Positions 32,826 through 41,313 of a DNA stretch of 64,000 nt are shown one piece after another (the first letter of the stretch is position 1; each line of letters begins with the position of its first letter). The stretch comes from CAYXSX01 sp964467925. Lineage in GTDB: Bacteria; Pseudomonadota; Alphaproteobacteria; Micavibrionales; Micavibrionaceae. The position numbers and the translations under genes are program-made. The notes beneath the pieces are model-generated. The model had not been told where the DNA came from and did not search any database. It was given only the letters and a program-made list of their open reading frames with translations. Location: positions 50,590 to 114,589 of the forward strand of contig CAYXSX010000005.1 in the NCBI GenBank assembly GCA_964467925.1, read 5' to 3'.

Positions 32826-34508
32826 TTATATCCGTGAGATTTTCGCGCCGCAATTACCGAGCTTTTGCACGATGTTCTCATAGCCACGTTCAAGGTGGTA
32901 AATGCGGTGAACCGTAGTTTCGCCTTCGGCCACAAGCCCCGCCAGTACAAGAGCGACCGAGGCGCGCAAATCGGTGGCCATGACTTCGGCGCCCTTTAGC
33001 GCCTTTACCCCGCGCACGATGGCGGAATTACCCTGCACCGTGATGTTCGCCCCCATGCGAATAAGTTCAGGCACGTGCATGAAACGGTTTTCGAAAATGG
33101 TTTCGGTTACCATGCCCGCGCCCTCGGCTTGCGTCAGCATGGTCATGAACTGCGCCTGAAGGTCGGTGGGAAAACCGGGATAGGGCTCTGTCATGATGTC
33201 GATGCCCTTAAGGCGCAGGCCGTTACGCTCGACGATAATATCGCACCCTTCCTGTTCGATCTCCATCCCGGCTTGGGAAAGCAGGCCCATGAGGGAGCTT
33301 AAATGCTCGATCCGCGCGTTTTGAAGACGTACCTTGCCGCCCGTCATTCCGGCGGCGATAATGTAGGTTCCTGTCTCGATCCGGTCGGGCAAGACGGCAT
33401 GATGCGCACCGCTTAAGGATTTGACCCCCTCGATCCGGATCACATCGGTGCCAAGGCCGGTGATTTTCGCACCCATTTTGATCAGGCATTCGCCGAGATC
33501 TTTGATCTCCGGCTCGCGCGCGGCATTGGCAAGGGTGGTCGTGCCGTTCGCCAGCGTAGCGGCCATCAAAAGGTTCTCGGTCGCGCCCACGGAAACCTTG
33601 GGGAACAGGATTTTCGCGCCCTGCAGGCCGCCCTGCGGCGCTTTGGCGTTAATATAACCGTCCTCCAGCGTGATGGTTGCGCCCATTTCCTCCAGCGCCT
33701 TTATATGCATGTCGACGGGCCGGGTGCCAATGGCGCAGCCGCCGGGCAGGCTGACCTTCGCTTGACCGAAACGGGCGAGCAGGGGGCCTAGCACGAGGAT
33801 CGAGCCGCGCATCTTGCGCACGATGTCATAGGGCGCGGTCTGGGTTGTGATGTTGGCGGCGTTGATCGCCATTTTATCGTTTTCTTGCGATACGCTGGCC
33901 CCCAGATGGGTCAGCAATTCAACTTGAGAGCCGATATCGCGCAGACCGTTCGGCGCATTTTCAAGGTGCAGGGATGAATCGGTCAGAAGCGCGGCGCACA
34001 TGATCTTTAGCGCGGCGTTCTTTGCTCCGCTGATGGGAATCGTGCCGTTCAGCGGTTGCCCGCCCGTAATACGGATTTTGGCAAGCTGAGAAGGAGCGGG
34101 CGGGCTTATCGTTTTTGCTCCCTCTCCCTGAAGGGAGAGGGAGGGAGGCGGCTCGTCCGCCTCAGGGAGAGGGTGATTTAAATGTCTCATAATTGTTTCA
34201 ACAGTATCGCTCGTATTTTTAAGAACCTCATTGTTCCAGAACCTTAGCACTTTATAGCCTTGTTTTTGCAAATATTGTGTGCGGATCCGGTCATATTCCT
34301 GGGCTTCGCTATGCTGACTGCCGTCGAGTTCGATGATAAGTTTCCGCGAAGGGCATGCAAAATCGGCAATATACGCACCAATATTAAGTTGTCTTCTAAA
34401 TCGTGCGCCTAACTGATCCTTTCTTAAATGTAACCACAGTGTCTTTTCTGCTTCCGTAGGCTCGTTTCGAAGTTTACGCGCAAAATCGGTTTTGCGTTTT
34501 GTCTTCAT
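32826..34508 (-). CDS. murA: UDP-N-acetylglucosamine 1-carboxyvinyltransferase (MurA) fused to an N-terminal DUF559 domain
   Basis: Residues 142-560 are a complete MurA of normal length (ITGGQPLNGTIPISGAKNAALK, catalytic Cys258 in LPGGCAIGTRPVDMH, and PYPGFPTDLQAQFM), the enzyme that adds enolpyruvate to UDP-GlcNAc in the first step of peptidoglycan synthesis. Residues 1-112 are a DUF559/Vsr-like nuclease-type domain (ARKLRNEPTEAEK, FRRQLNIGAYIADFACP, LIIELDGSQH, YKVLRFWNNEVL). The joining stretch (about 113-130, PEADEPPPSLSLQGEG) is a translated palindromic repeat. No start codon of the usual kinds directly precedes the MurA domain; the nearest internal Met is M107. The ribosome site before ATG 34508 (GAGAGGG) also comes from the repeat. 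The essential enzyme thus seems made as a fusion, or from M107 with a 35-residue leader. Confidence 0.88.
   Translation of the reverse strand: MKTKRKTDFARKLRNEPTEAEKTLWLHLRKDQLGARFRRQLNIGAYIADFACPSRKLIIELDGSQHSEAQEYDRIRTQYLQKQGYKVLRFWNNEVLKNTSDTVETIMRHLNHPLPEADEPPPSLSLQGEGAKTISPPAPSQLAKIRITGGQPLNGTIPISGAKNAALKIMCAALLTDSSLHLENAPNGLRDIGSQVELLTHLGASVSQENDKMAINAANITTQTAPYDIVRKMRGSILVLGPLLARFGQAKVSLPGGCAIGTRPVDMHIKALEEMGATITLEDGYINAKAPQGGLQGAKILFPKVSVGATENLLMAATLANGTTTLANAAREPEIKDLGECLIKMGAKITGLGTDVIRIEGVKSLSGAHHAVLPDRIETGTYIIAAGMTGGKVRLQNARIEHLSSLMGLLSQAGMEIEQEGCDIIVERNGLRLKGIDIMTEPYPGFPTDLQAQFMTMLTQAEGAGMVTETIFENRFMHVPELIRMGANITVQGNSAIVRGVKALKGAEVMATDLRASVALVLAGLVAEGETTVHRIYHLERGYENIVQKLGNCGAKISRI
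34118..34173 (-). repeat. Palindromic repeat inside the murA frame
   Basis: Two nested inverted repeats: CTCCCTCTCCCT and its complement (34118-34143), then GAGGCGG/CCGCCTC around CTCGT (34145-34163), ending AGGGAGAGGG (to 34173). The same CCCTCTCCCT palindrome recurs at 34512-34548, the other edge of the DUF559 segment. Confidence 0.8.
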
Positions 34509-34511
34509 CTA

Positions 34512-34548
34512 CCCTCTCCCTCAATCCCTCTCCCTGAAGGGAGAGGGA
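34512..34548 (-). repeat. Palindromic repeat at the 5' edge of the DUF559 segment
   Basis: CCCTCTCCCT occurs twice in tandem (34512-34521, 34526-34535), the second copy followed after GA by its complement (34538-34547). It lies directly before the ATG of the DUF559-MurA frame and matches the repeat at 34118-34143. Confidence 0.8.
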
Positions 34549-34569
34549 AGTACAGGCGTTGTGAGTGTA

Positions 34570-35214
34570 TCAAAGCTTCGGCAACGTGACTCCCCGCTGG
34601 CCCATATATTTTCCGGCTCTATCTGCGTAACTGACTTCACAGGCACTACTTCCTTTAAAGAATAAAAACTGCGCGATCCCCTCATTCGCGTATACACGGG
34701 CGGGCAGGGGGGTTGTATTTGAAATCTCCAGCGTCACATGACCTTCCCAGCCCGGTTCCAGCGGAGTGACGTTTACTATAAGCCCGCAGCGCGCATAAGT
34801 GCTCTTGCCAAGGCAGATCACCAGCACATCCTCGGGGATCTTGAAATATTCAACAGTGTGCGTCAGAACAAAACTGTTGGGAGGTATTACGCAAATATCA
34901 CTCTTCCTGTCAACAAAACTCTGGCTGGAGAAGTTTTTCGGATCGACCAGCGCGTTATCGACATTGGTAAAAATTTTGAAATCTTCGGAGCAGCGGGCGT
35001 CATATCCGAAGGAAGAAAGCCCGTAGGAAATGACCCCCTCGCGCGTCTGCTTCTCCACGAATGGCTCGATCATGCCCCGCTTTTGGGCCAGATTGCGAAT
35101 CTGGTGATCCGCCAGCAGGCCGGGCAGCATGGCCATTTCATCGAAATCCGCAGTTTTGGGTGCGTGCTTCGGGTCATGAACCGCTTCATCTGCCTTATAA
35201 GTTACTCTACTCAC
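34570..35214 (-). CDS. dcd: dCTP deaminase
   Basis: The 214-residue protein has the family elements GLSSFGYDARCSEDFKIF, PPNSFVLTHTVEYFKIPEDVL, CLGKSTYARCGLIVNVTPLEPGWEGHVTLEISNTTPLPARVYANEGIAQ. The active-site Glu lies in PLEPGWEGHVTLE. It deaminates dCTP to dUTP for thymidylate synthesis. The N-terminus is longer than in E. coli Dcd; the start used is GTG at 35214, overlapping the preceding small gene's TGA (GTGA). A later Met start (MAMLPGLLADHQI) is possible. Confidence 0.9.
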   Translation of the reverse strand: MSRVTYKADEAVHDPKHAPKTADFDEMAMLPGLLADHQIRNLAQKRGMIEPFVEKQTREGVISYGLSSFGYDARCSEDFKIFTNVDNALVDPKNFSSQSFVDRKSDICVIPPNSFVLTHTVEYFKIPEDVLVICLGKSTYARCGLIVNVTPLEPGWEGHVTLEISNTTPLPARVYANEGIAQFLFFKGSSACEVSYADRAGKYMGQRGVTLPKL

Positions 35215-35339
35215 TTCTTCTTATTCCCTTTATTCCCACTCCGGGTATTTGCGCCCTTCGCCTGCGCCTTGCGTTTTTGCAGGTTCTCCCGCAGCGCGCT
35301 GGCCCGCTTTTCGGCCTTTATGGTTTTTTTATCCGTCAC
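35211..35339 (-). CDS. Small basic protein of 42 residues
   Basis: The frame runs from GTG 35339 and reads VTDKKTIKAEKRASALRENL then QKRKAQAKGANTRSGNKGNKKK. Small Arg/Lys-rich proteins with ALRxNLxxRKAQAR cores are, from my recollection, common in alphaproteobacterial genomes, though of unknown role. The stop overlaps the dcd start by four bases, which supports translation and coupling. Confidence 0.6.
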   Translation of the reverse strand: MTDKKTIKAEKRASALRENLQKRKAQAKGANTRSGNKGNKKK

Positions 35340-35432
35340 GGCGTTTTAATCCCTAATGCCCTAGACTATAGTGAAAAAGGCGGGTGACAGGCCAAGCATT
35401 TTATTGTAGTGTCCCCAGCGTTTTGTGGATAA

Positions 35433-35507
35433 GCTGCTGTAGCTCAGTGGTAGAGCGCGTCATTGGTAATGACGAGGCCGGGAGTTCAATCCTCCCCAGC
35501 AGCACCA
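35433..35507 (+). tRNA. tRNA-Thr (GGT)
   Basis: Acceptor GCTGCTG/CAGCAGC, D arm GCTC/GAGC, anticodon stem CGTCA/TGACG with loop TTGGTAA (anticodon GGT), T arm GGGAG-TTCAATC-CTCCC, discriminator A and encoded CCA at 35505-35507. Confidence 0.95.
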
Positions 35508-35619
35508 TCCGCCTTCGCTTCACTACGGCGTGACTGGTCACGGCGTAGCGGTAGAGAAGCGGATGCCACGCCGTAATGAAATGAAGGCGGGCAGGCAAAC
35601 GATTGACGGAGCCGATACA

Positions 35620-36210
35620 ATGAACGCAAATTTTACCGAACAAAATATTACCCAAAAAGCAGAGGCTATAATGAAGCATAAATATTTCAAACCCGCCCTT
35701 ATTGTGATTGTACTTCTTATTGCGGGCATATCGTTTCAGGCAATTACCTCTGACAGTGTATCCGGTAAGGAGGATGAGGCTTCATCCTCTGAGGAGGCTT
35801 CGTGGCAAATCCGTTGTGCGGAGGGTGTGGATGTGAATAAGCCGGAAAAGGGCAAGTGCGAGGTCGTGCAAATTTTGTATGTAAAGGAAACAGGCCAGCG
35901 CTTCGCCGAGATGGCTGTTGGCTATTCATCCGAAGACGGCAAGCCGCGTGGCGTGGTGATTCTGCCTCTCGGTATTTTGCTCGAATCGGGAGTGCTTTTT
36001 CAGATCGATGATATGCCGCCTTTCAAATTTTCCCCGCGTTATTGCGATAATAATGGCTGCGTGGCGTTCCTCGATATCAACGATAAAATTATGGACGGCT
36101 TACGCAAGGGTGAAAATGTTAAGCTGGGCATGAAAGTCGTGGATGGCCGTCAGGTTAGCGTAGATATGCCGCTCAAAGGCTTTTCCAAGGCTTTTAAACA
36201 AGTGGACTAA
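35620..36210 (+). CDS. Invasion-associated locus B (IalB) family protein
   Basis: From ATG 35620 the 196-residue protein has a short cytoplasmic N-terminus, a transmembrane or signal segment (PALIVIVLLIAGISFQAI) and a periplasmic IalB domain with the Cys pattern WQIRCAEG...KCEVVQ and PRYCDNNGCVAFLDI, plus the motif LPLGILLESGVLFQIDD. IalB proteins are widespread in alphaproteobacteria; most have unknown periplasmic roles, with one linked to host-cell invasion in Bartonella. GGAG nine bases upstream supports 35620; ATG 35671 (MKHKYFKPAL) also has an AGAGG and would give a standard signal peptide. Confidence 0.75.
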   Translation: MNANFTEQNITQKAEAIMKHKYFKPALIVIVLLIAGISFQAITSDSVSGKEDEASSSEEASWQIRCAEGVDVNKPEKGKCEVVQILYVKETGQRFAEMAVGYSSEDGKPRGVVILPLGILLESGVLFQIDDMPPFKFSPRYCDNNGCVAFLDINDKIMDGLRKGENVKLGMKVVDGRQVSVDMPLKGFSKAFKQVD

Positions 36211-36485
36211 AAAGCCGCTTCCGGTTTATAAGTTGTTGCCGAACCAAAGTGGTACATTTTTGCCACAGTCTATAATTTATGCTGAATAAATGGCATTTAA
36301 GGCTTGGCCATACCCTGTGACCCTGATACAACATTAGGCGTGTACCGTTACAAAGAGTGCACACGAGTTTACAAAAGCAAAAAATAAATCTCATCTCTAT
36401 ATGGCAGTCTCAATGCTTTTTGAGGCCGCGATCTGCTGCTTTTCAAATTGCATAATTAACAAGGGAAGTACAAAGGAGAAATTTA

Positions 36486-39400
36486 ATGACTTCAAACCTT
36501 AAAACAAAACTGTTGCTTGGTGCCGCTAGTGTGGCATTGGCGATAGGGGCGTCTCCCGCATTCGCGGCTGACGGTGCTACGCCGGCAACAACATCAACAA
36601 TTAGTACAGCAACAACCGGGGATGCCGGTTCTGCTGGTGCTGACGATGGCGCCGGTGGCGCGGGTGATGATGGCGTACAGTTCGGTGCGGCCAACATTAC
36701 TGTAACAACAACAAACACCGTAACCGGCGGTGCTGGTGGAGCGGCAGCGGCTGACGCCAACAGCAACGGCGGTAACGTTGGTGGCGCTGGCGGGGCCGGC
36801 GTTAACTTCCCGTCTGCTCAAGACGGTTCTTCCACGTCATCTAAGCCTGCCTTGGCTGCTTCCGGAGCTATCACCGGCGGTGCCGGTACTGCAGGCGGTG
36901 CGGCCGGTGCCGGTTCAGGCGCTCAGGCTGGTGGTGCTGGTGGTGCCGGGGGTGACGGTATCCTTCTGGATTCCAACTTCGGTACAGTAACGACAACAAC
37001 TGGCGGTACCATCACTGGCGGCGCCGGTGCGGCAGGCGGTTCAGCTAACGGCGCAGCGGTCAGCGGCGCTGGTGGTGCTGGCGGTGCCGGTATTGACCTT
37101 GATTCCGATAGCAACACAGTTACGCTCGGTGCGAACGTAACCGGCGGCGCCGGCGGCGCGGGTGCTCAGGCAACTGGTGCTGGCGGTACTGGCGGTGCTG
37201 GCGGTGCTGGCGGTAGCGGTATTGAAACTGCGGGCGCAAGTGCTTCTATCACTGTTAACAGCGGTGTAACCGTAAGCGGGGGCGCCGGTGGCGCAGCCGG
37301 TGCGGCTAACGGCGGTAACGCCGGTGCGGCTGGTGCAGATGGCGCCGGTATCGTTCTGGCCGGTACAGCCGGTACGCTGGTTAACTCCGGTACTATTGCC
37401 GGTGGTAACTCAGGTGCGGGCATTGCCTTGGACATCAACGCGGCTACAACTTCTGTAACTAACAACTCTGGCGCTACAATCGGCGGTTCAGCTCATGCTG
37501 GAAACGCTGTTGATATCGCTGGCGGCGTTCTTACGACGTTGAGCAACAACGGTACAATCCAGACAACATCAGGCGATGCGATCACCAACGCCACGGCAAT
37601 CACAACATTCACCAACACCGGTACGGTTACAGCCTCTACCGGCGTGGCGATGGATGTGAATGCTGCGATCACAACATTTACCAACTCCGGCACGATTTCT
37701 ACGTCAGCCGGCACAGGTAACACTGTTGAGCTTGGTGGCGCTGTGACAACATTCAGCAACTCCGGCACGATTTCTTCTACCGGCGGTTCTGGTTTGTTAA
37801 TCAGCACAGCTATCGTAAACACAGCGTCTGTTGACCTGAACAACGCCAGCGGTACGATTACGACTGCTGCTACAGGTGCTGGTAATGCTGCTTTGGAAAT
37901 CGCAGCTGACCAAACATCCGGTGGTGAAGATTTCGTAATCTCCGGTGGTACGATCAGCAACACCAACACTGCTGGTAACGCTGGTATCGCAATCGAAATT
38001 ACGGCTGACCAAACTGATGCCAATGTTATTTCTCTTGCATCCGGTACAACGGTTGTTTCAAACGGTAGCGGCGGAAGTGGTTCCGGTGTGGCGATCGCTG
38101 TTAATACAGGTGGTGCTGATACACTTTCTATCAGCAACGCCGGTACGGTTACTGGTCAGATCACCAAGGACAACGCTCAGGTTCTTACCGTTACAAACAC
38201 CGGAACAATTACCGGTGCTGTGAACCTTGCTGGTACTGGTGGTGCTAACACCATTACGAACACCGGCGGTACTATCACTGGTGCCGTTACCGGTAGCTCC
38301 GCAGTTGACACGGTCAACGTAAACGGCGGTTCTATCGTTGGTGCCACAGACCTGGCAGCCGGCGAGAACGTCTTGAACGTTGACGGTGATTTCACAACCG
38401 GCGGTACGTTTACTGCTACGGGTGGTGACATCGACATCGCGATTGATGCTGGTAAGACATTGACATTGAACCATGCCTTTGGCAGAGCTGATGCTATTAC
38501 GCTGGCGGCAGGTTCAGGTCTTGTTGTTAACGAGACATCAACTGCTGGTCAGGGCGCTCTGACAAACACAGGCGGTACAGTTACCGTTGCTGCTGGCAAA
38601 ATATTAGATGTTGCTGATCATACAGCAGCAGCCAGTGGTGTGTATGTCTTCAAGGTAGCTAGTGCATCATCTGTAGGTTCTATGAACATTTCTGCAGGTG
38701 ACTTCGACCTTACCGGTTCTACCATGCAAGCGAGCGTTGTTGGTTCCAACTTCATTGCTACAGGCACAGAGCTTAAGGTTGCTGAAGGTACTGCAGCCGC
38801 TACAGGTGTTACAGATGGAACTGTGGTGACGGATAACTCCTTCATCTACACTTTCACAGCATACCGTGGTGACAACGCAGCTATCACAACAGCTGGTTCA
38901 GACAACACGAACGTGTGGTATGAAGTAACAAGAGCGTCTCTGACAGGCTTTGCCAACCAATCAAACTCCGGCGTTGCCGCATTGTTTGATGATCTTGGTA
39001 CAGGCGGTGATGCCACTCTGGATGCTATCCAGGGTAACATCGGTAATGCCAGCACCCAGGAAGAGTTGAACAACGTTCTGGAATCAACAACGTCAACAGT
39101 TGACGGCGGTAACGTCATCGGCGGTCTGACAGTTGCTAACTCCACAGCCAACGTAACCAGCGCCCGTCTGGCCTCTCTGAGAGATGGTACAGCCGGTCAG
39201 ACTGGTATGGCTGCCGGTAACGTTTCACAAGGACTGAGAGCTTGGGGCCAGGTATTCGGCACAACAGGCGAACAAGACCTGCGTGACGGCGTTGACGGTT
39301 TCGATGTTGATTCAGTTGGCTTCGCCGCTGGTATCGACACCGAAAACCTGGCGGAAGACTGGGTCTGGGGTCTGGCGTTCAGCTACGCTGACACAGATGT

Positions 39401-40073
39401 TGACTCCAACAATGCAACCACCACAAAGACAGAGATCGATTCATATCAGATATCTCTGTACGGTGACTACGACCTCGATGACCGCACATATGTTGCCGGT
39501 CAGGTGGGTTACATCTGGAGCAACAACGACACCACACGTCATAACGTTGGCGGTACGTCCGGTCTGACAGCGAAAGGCGACTTTGACAGTGATCAAATCA
39601 TCGCCCGCGTAGAAGTTGGTCGTGACTACATGGTTGGTACAGAGACAACTCTGACACCGAACATGATGGTTAACTACAACCACTACGACGCTGACAACTA
39701 CGTCGAAACAGGCGCAAGCGGTGCCAACCTGACGGTTGACAGCGAAGCTCTTGACGTTCTGGAAATCGGTGTGGGTGTTGACGCTAGCTGGACATACCAG
39801 CAAGCTAACGGAGGCTACTTCAAGCCCTCTCTTAGCGCTGGCGTTCGCTACGACGTTATCGGTGACGAAGTCGAAGCTACCAACACCTTCGCAGGTGGTG
39901 GTTCAGCCTTCAAAACAGAAGGTTTCGACCCCGCACAGACAACGATGGATCTTGGTGCCGGTGTGACATACTTCACAACCGACAACTGGGAACTTTCAGC
40001 TGACTACAACTACGAGTTCAAGTCTGACTACGACGCGCACTCTGGTGTTCTGAAAGCTGCCTACAAGTTCTAG
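36486..40073 (+). CDS. Autotransporter (type Va) with a Gly/Ala-rich passenger
   Basis: The 1195-residue protein has a signal peptide (LLLGAASVALAIGASPAFAAD), a passenger of two parts, and a C-terminal autotransporter beta-domain (about 930-1195) ending AAYKF with the terminal Phe needed for outer-membrane insertion. Residues about 45-300 are almost pure Gly/Ala repeats of the GGAGGAGG type with short TxxGGxxIxLDS spacers; about 300-650 are Asn/Ser/Thr-rich beta-helix repeats (TNTGTVTAST, FTNSGTISTS, FSNSGTISST). Such proteins display long fibres on the surface. AAGGAG precedes the ATG and a strong terminator follows, so it is a single-gene unit. A TATAAT lies at 36271 but no clear -35. Confidence 0.85.
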   Translation: MTSNLKTKLLLGAASVALAIGASPAFAADGATPATTSTISTATTGDAGSAGADDGAGGAGDDGVQFGAANITVTTTNTVTGGAGGAAAADANSNGGNVGGAGGAGVNFPSAQDGSSTSSKPALAASGAITGGAGTAGGAAGAGSGAQAGGAGGAGGDGILLDSNFGTVTTTTGGTITGGAGAAGGSANGAAVSGAGGAGGAGIDLDSDSNTVTLGANVTGGAGGAGAQATGAGGTGGAGGAGGSGIETAGASASITVNSGVTVSGGAGGAAGAANGGNAGAAGADGAGIVLAGTAGTLVNSGTIAGGNSGAGIALDINAATTSVTNNSGATIGGSAHAGNAVDIAGGVLTTLSNNGTIQTTSGDAITNATAITTFTNTGTVTASTGVAMDVNAAITTFTNSGTISTSAGTGNTVELGGAVTTFSNSGTISSTGGSGLLISTAIVNTASVDLNNASGTITTAATGAGNAALEIAADQTSGGEDFVISGGTISNTNTAGNAGIAIEITADQTDANVISLASGTTVVSNGSGGSGSGVAIAVNTGGADTLSISNAGTVTGQITKDNAQVLTVTNTGTITGAVNLAGTGGANTITNTGGTITGAVTGSSAVDTVNVNGGSIVGATDLAAGENVLNVDGDFTTGGTFTATGGDIDIAIDAGKTLTLNHAFGRADAITLAAGSGLVVNETSTAGQGALTNTGGTVTVAAGKILDVADHTAAASGVYVFKVASASSVGSMNISAGDFDLTGSTMQASVVGSNFIATGTELKVAEGTAAATGVTDGTVVTDNSFIYTFTAYRGDNAAITTAGSDNTNVWYEVTRASLTGFANQSNSGVAALFDDLGTGGDATLDAIQGNIGNASTQEELNNVLESTTSTVDGGNVIGGLTVANSTANVTSARLASLRDGTAGQTGMAAGNVSQGLRAWGQVFGTTGEQDLRDGVDGFDVDSVGFAAGIDTENLAEDWVWGLAFSYADTDVDSNNATTTKTEIDSYQISLYGDYDLDDRTYVAGQVGYIWSNNDTTRHNVGGTSGLTAKGDFDSDQIIARVEVGRDYMVGTETTLTPNMMVNYNHYDADNYVETGASGANLTVDSEALDVLEIGVGVDASWTYQQANGGYFKPSLSAGVRYDVIGDEVEATNTFAGGGSAFKTEGFDPAQTTMDLGAGVTYFTTDNWELSADYNYEFKSDYDAHSGVLKAAYKF

Positions 40074-40103
40074 GATCCGTTGATCTGAAAACATAACAAT
40101 TCG

Positions 40104-40133
40104 AAAGCCCCGCTCACGTAGCGGGGCTTTTTT
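40104..40133 (+). terminator. Rho-independent terminator of the autotransporter gene
   Basis: An 11-bp stem AAAGCCCCGCT (40104-40114) and AGCGGGGCTTT (40120-40130) with loop CACGT is followed by more T (to 40133), 30 bases after the stop. Confidence 0.92.
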
Positions 40134-40146
40134 GTTGTCTTTCGTC

Positions 40147-40183
40147 CGTCATTGCGAGCGAACAACGGGAGCGTGGCAATCTC
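40147..40183 (+). repeat. Degenerate fragment of a GTCATTGCGAG repeat
   Basis: CGTCATTGCGAGCGAACAAC and GTGGCAATCTCG resemble the half element at 51440-51480. It is incomplete and may be a remnant. Confidence 0.4.
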
Positions 40184-40339
40184 GTGTTTATCGTTCATTT
40201 TGTTTCCTGGAGGTCGTACCGCAGCGTTACAAAAGCTGCTAATGACGGCGCTGTCGAACGGTCGCCTCTGCCCGGATTTGGCCGTATTTAGCCAAATCGC
40301 AGGGTTGTCTCGCGAAAATTTTCGCCAAAAATAGGAATA

Positions 40340-40355
40340 TGTTCCACGTGAAACA
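40340..40355 (+). promoter_or_regulatory. parS-like centromere site
   Basis: TGTTCCACGTGAAACA differs by one base from the widely conserved bacterial parS palindrome TGTTTCACGTGAAACA, the ParB-binding site that nucleates chromosome segregation and normally lies near the replication origin. It is in an intergenic region between the autotransporter and the hydrolase gene, which fits a real site. The flanking A/T extends the symmetry to 18 bases. Confidence 0.75.
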
Positions 40356-40377
40356 TTTTATGGGGGCTTTTCTAGTG

Positions 40378-41244
40378 TTATTCAACCGTGCATACCGGCT
40401 TTTTGGCCAGTAGTTCCGGCCATTTATTCACCCAGCCCTCGTCATGTCCGGCATCCTGAACAAGGTCATATTGCACGCAACGTGAGGGGCCAAGAGCCTG
40501 AAGATAGCTGTGAAGTACAGCCGGTGGCACGATCGCATCACGCCCGCCGAGGAAGTGGTATTGCGGCACAGTGCGCAATTTCGCCGCATATTCCGGCGGG
40601 TTCAGGGAATCATCCAGATAAGTCACGTGGTGATAGGCGCTATGCGCGCGGTGATCGAGGTTCCCCGCCACAGTGCGCAAGGAAAGCACGTCGTTACGCT
40701 GCCCGGCCAGAATGGCCGCCACTGCGCCGCCGCCGGAAAATCCGACAAGATTAAAGCCGGAAATACCGTAACGCGCCTTGATATTGTCCAGCGCGGCGTC
40801 ATAGGCGCTTAAGACCTCCGGCGCGAAGCGTTTGTTCGTCCAATACGCACTGTTACATGGTATATCGGGTGCGTCCAGCAGCTTGGAATACTGACAGGGC
40901 CGCGCTAGGTAAATCACGTTTTCCGCTTTGTCGCGGCTGGCCAGATGCAGGGAAACCGGATTTTTCGGCGTCGGGTCGAGCGAGATGCGGCTTTTCGATA
41001 CCCATGCCAGCCCATCACCCTCGATATAAATATTGGCCGTGCCGCCATTTTCATGCACGCGCTCATACGCGGTTAGAAGGAAGGGCTGGGCCGGGATGTC
41101 GCGTTCCACCATAAAGGCGGGTCCGGCAATGCGCTCGGCCGTTTCGCCGCGCATGGCGATCGTTGAGTTCATACACCCCGTCAGCGCGCTTGTTGCAAGG
41201 CCGGCAGCCATAAGGGGAAGGGCGAAATATCTGATTTTTTTCAT
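40378..41244 (-). CDS. Alpha/beta-hydrolase-fold lipoprotein
   Basis: From ATG 41244 the 288-residue protein begins with a lipoprotein signal (MKKIRYFALPLMAAGLATSALTGC, acylated Cys24). The mature part is an alpha/beta hydrolase: nucleophile elbow GFSGGG, an acid in LGGRDAIVPP and His in QDAGHDEGW. It probably acts on an ester in the periplasm. An ATG at 41256 is also in frame. The parS-like site lies about 20 bases beyond its stop. Confidence 0.75.
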   Translation of the reverse strand: MKKIRYFALPLMAAGLATSALTGCMNSTIAMRGETAERIAGPAFMVERDIPAQPFLLTAYERVHENGGTANIYIEGDGLAWVSKSRISLDPTPKNPVSLHLASRDKAENVIYLARPCQYSKLLDAPDIPCNSAYWTNKRFAPEVLSAYDAALDNIKARYGISGFNLVGFSGGGAVAAILAGQRNDVLSLRTVAGNLDHRAHSAYHHVTYLDDSLNPPEYAAKLRTVPQYHFLGGRDAIVPPAVLHSYLQALGPSRCVQYDLVQDAGHDEGWVNKWPELLAKKPVCTVE

Positions 41245-41313
41245 CTTAAATCCCATGGTGAATTCTTATCCAGTATTAAAATTACCACGAGAAGCAGGCT
41301 AAATCACTAGTGT

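Noticed and set aside
35424..35432. A perfect DnaA box (TGTGGATAA) before tRNA-Thr, as a possible oriC
   Set aside because: It is a single box without an AT-rich unwinding region or a cluster of boxes; one such match is expected by chance in a window of this size.
36600..37400. Tandem repeats considered as a CRISPR array
   Set aside because: They are in-frame Gly/Ala codon repeats within the autotransporter, without constant repeat-spacer structure.
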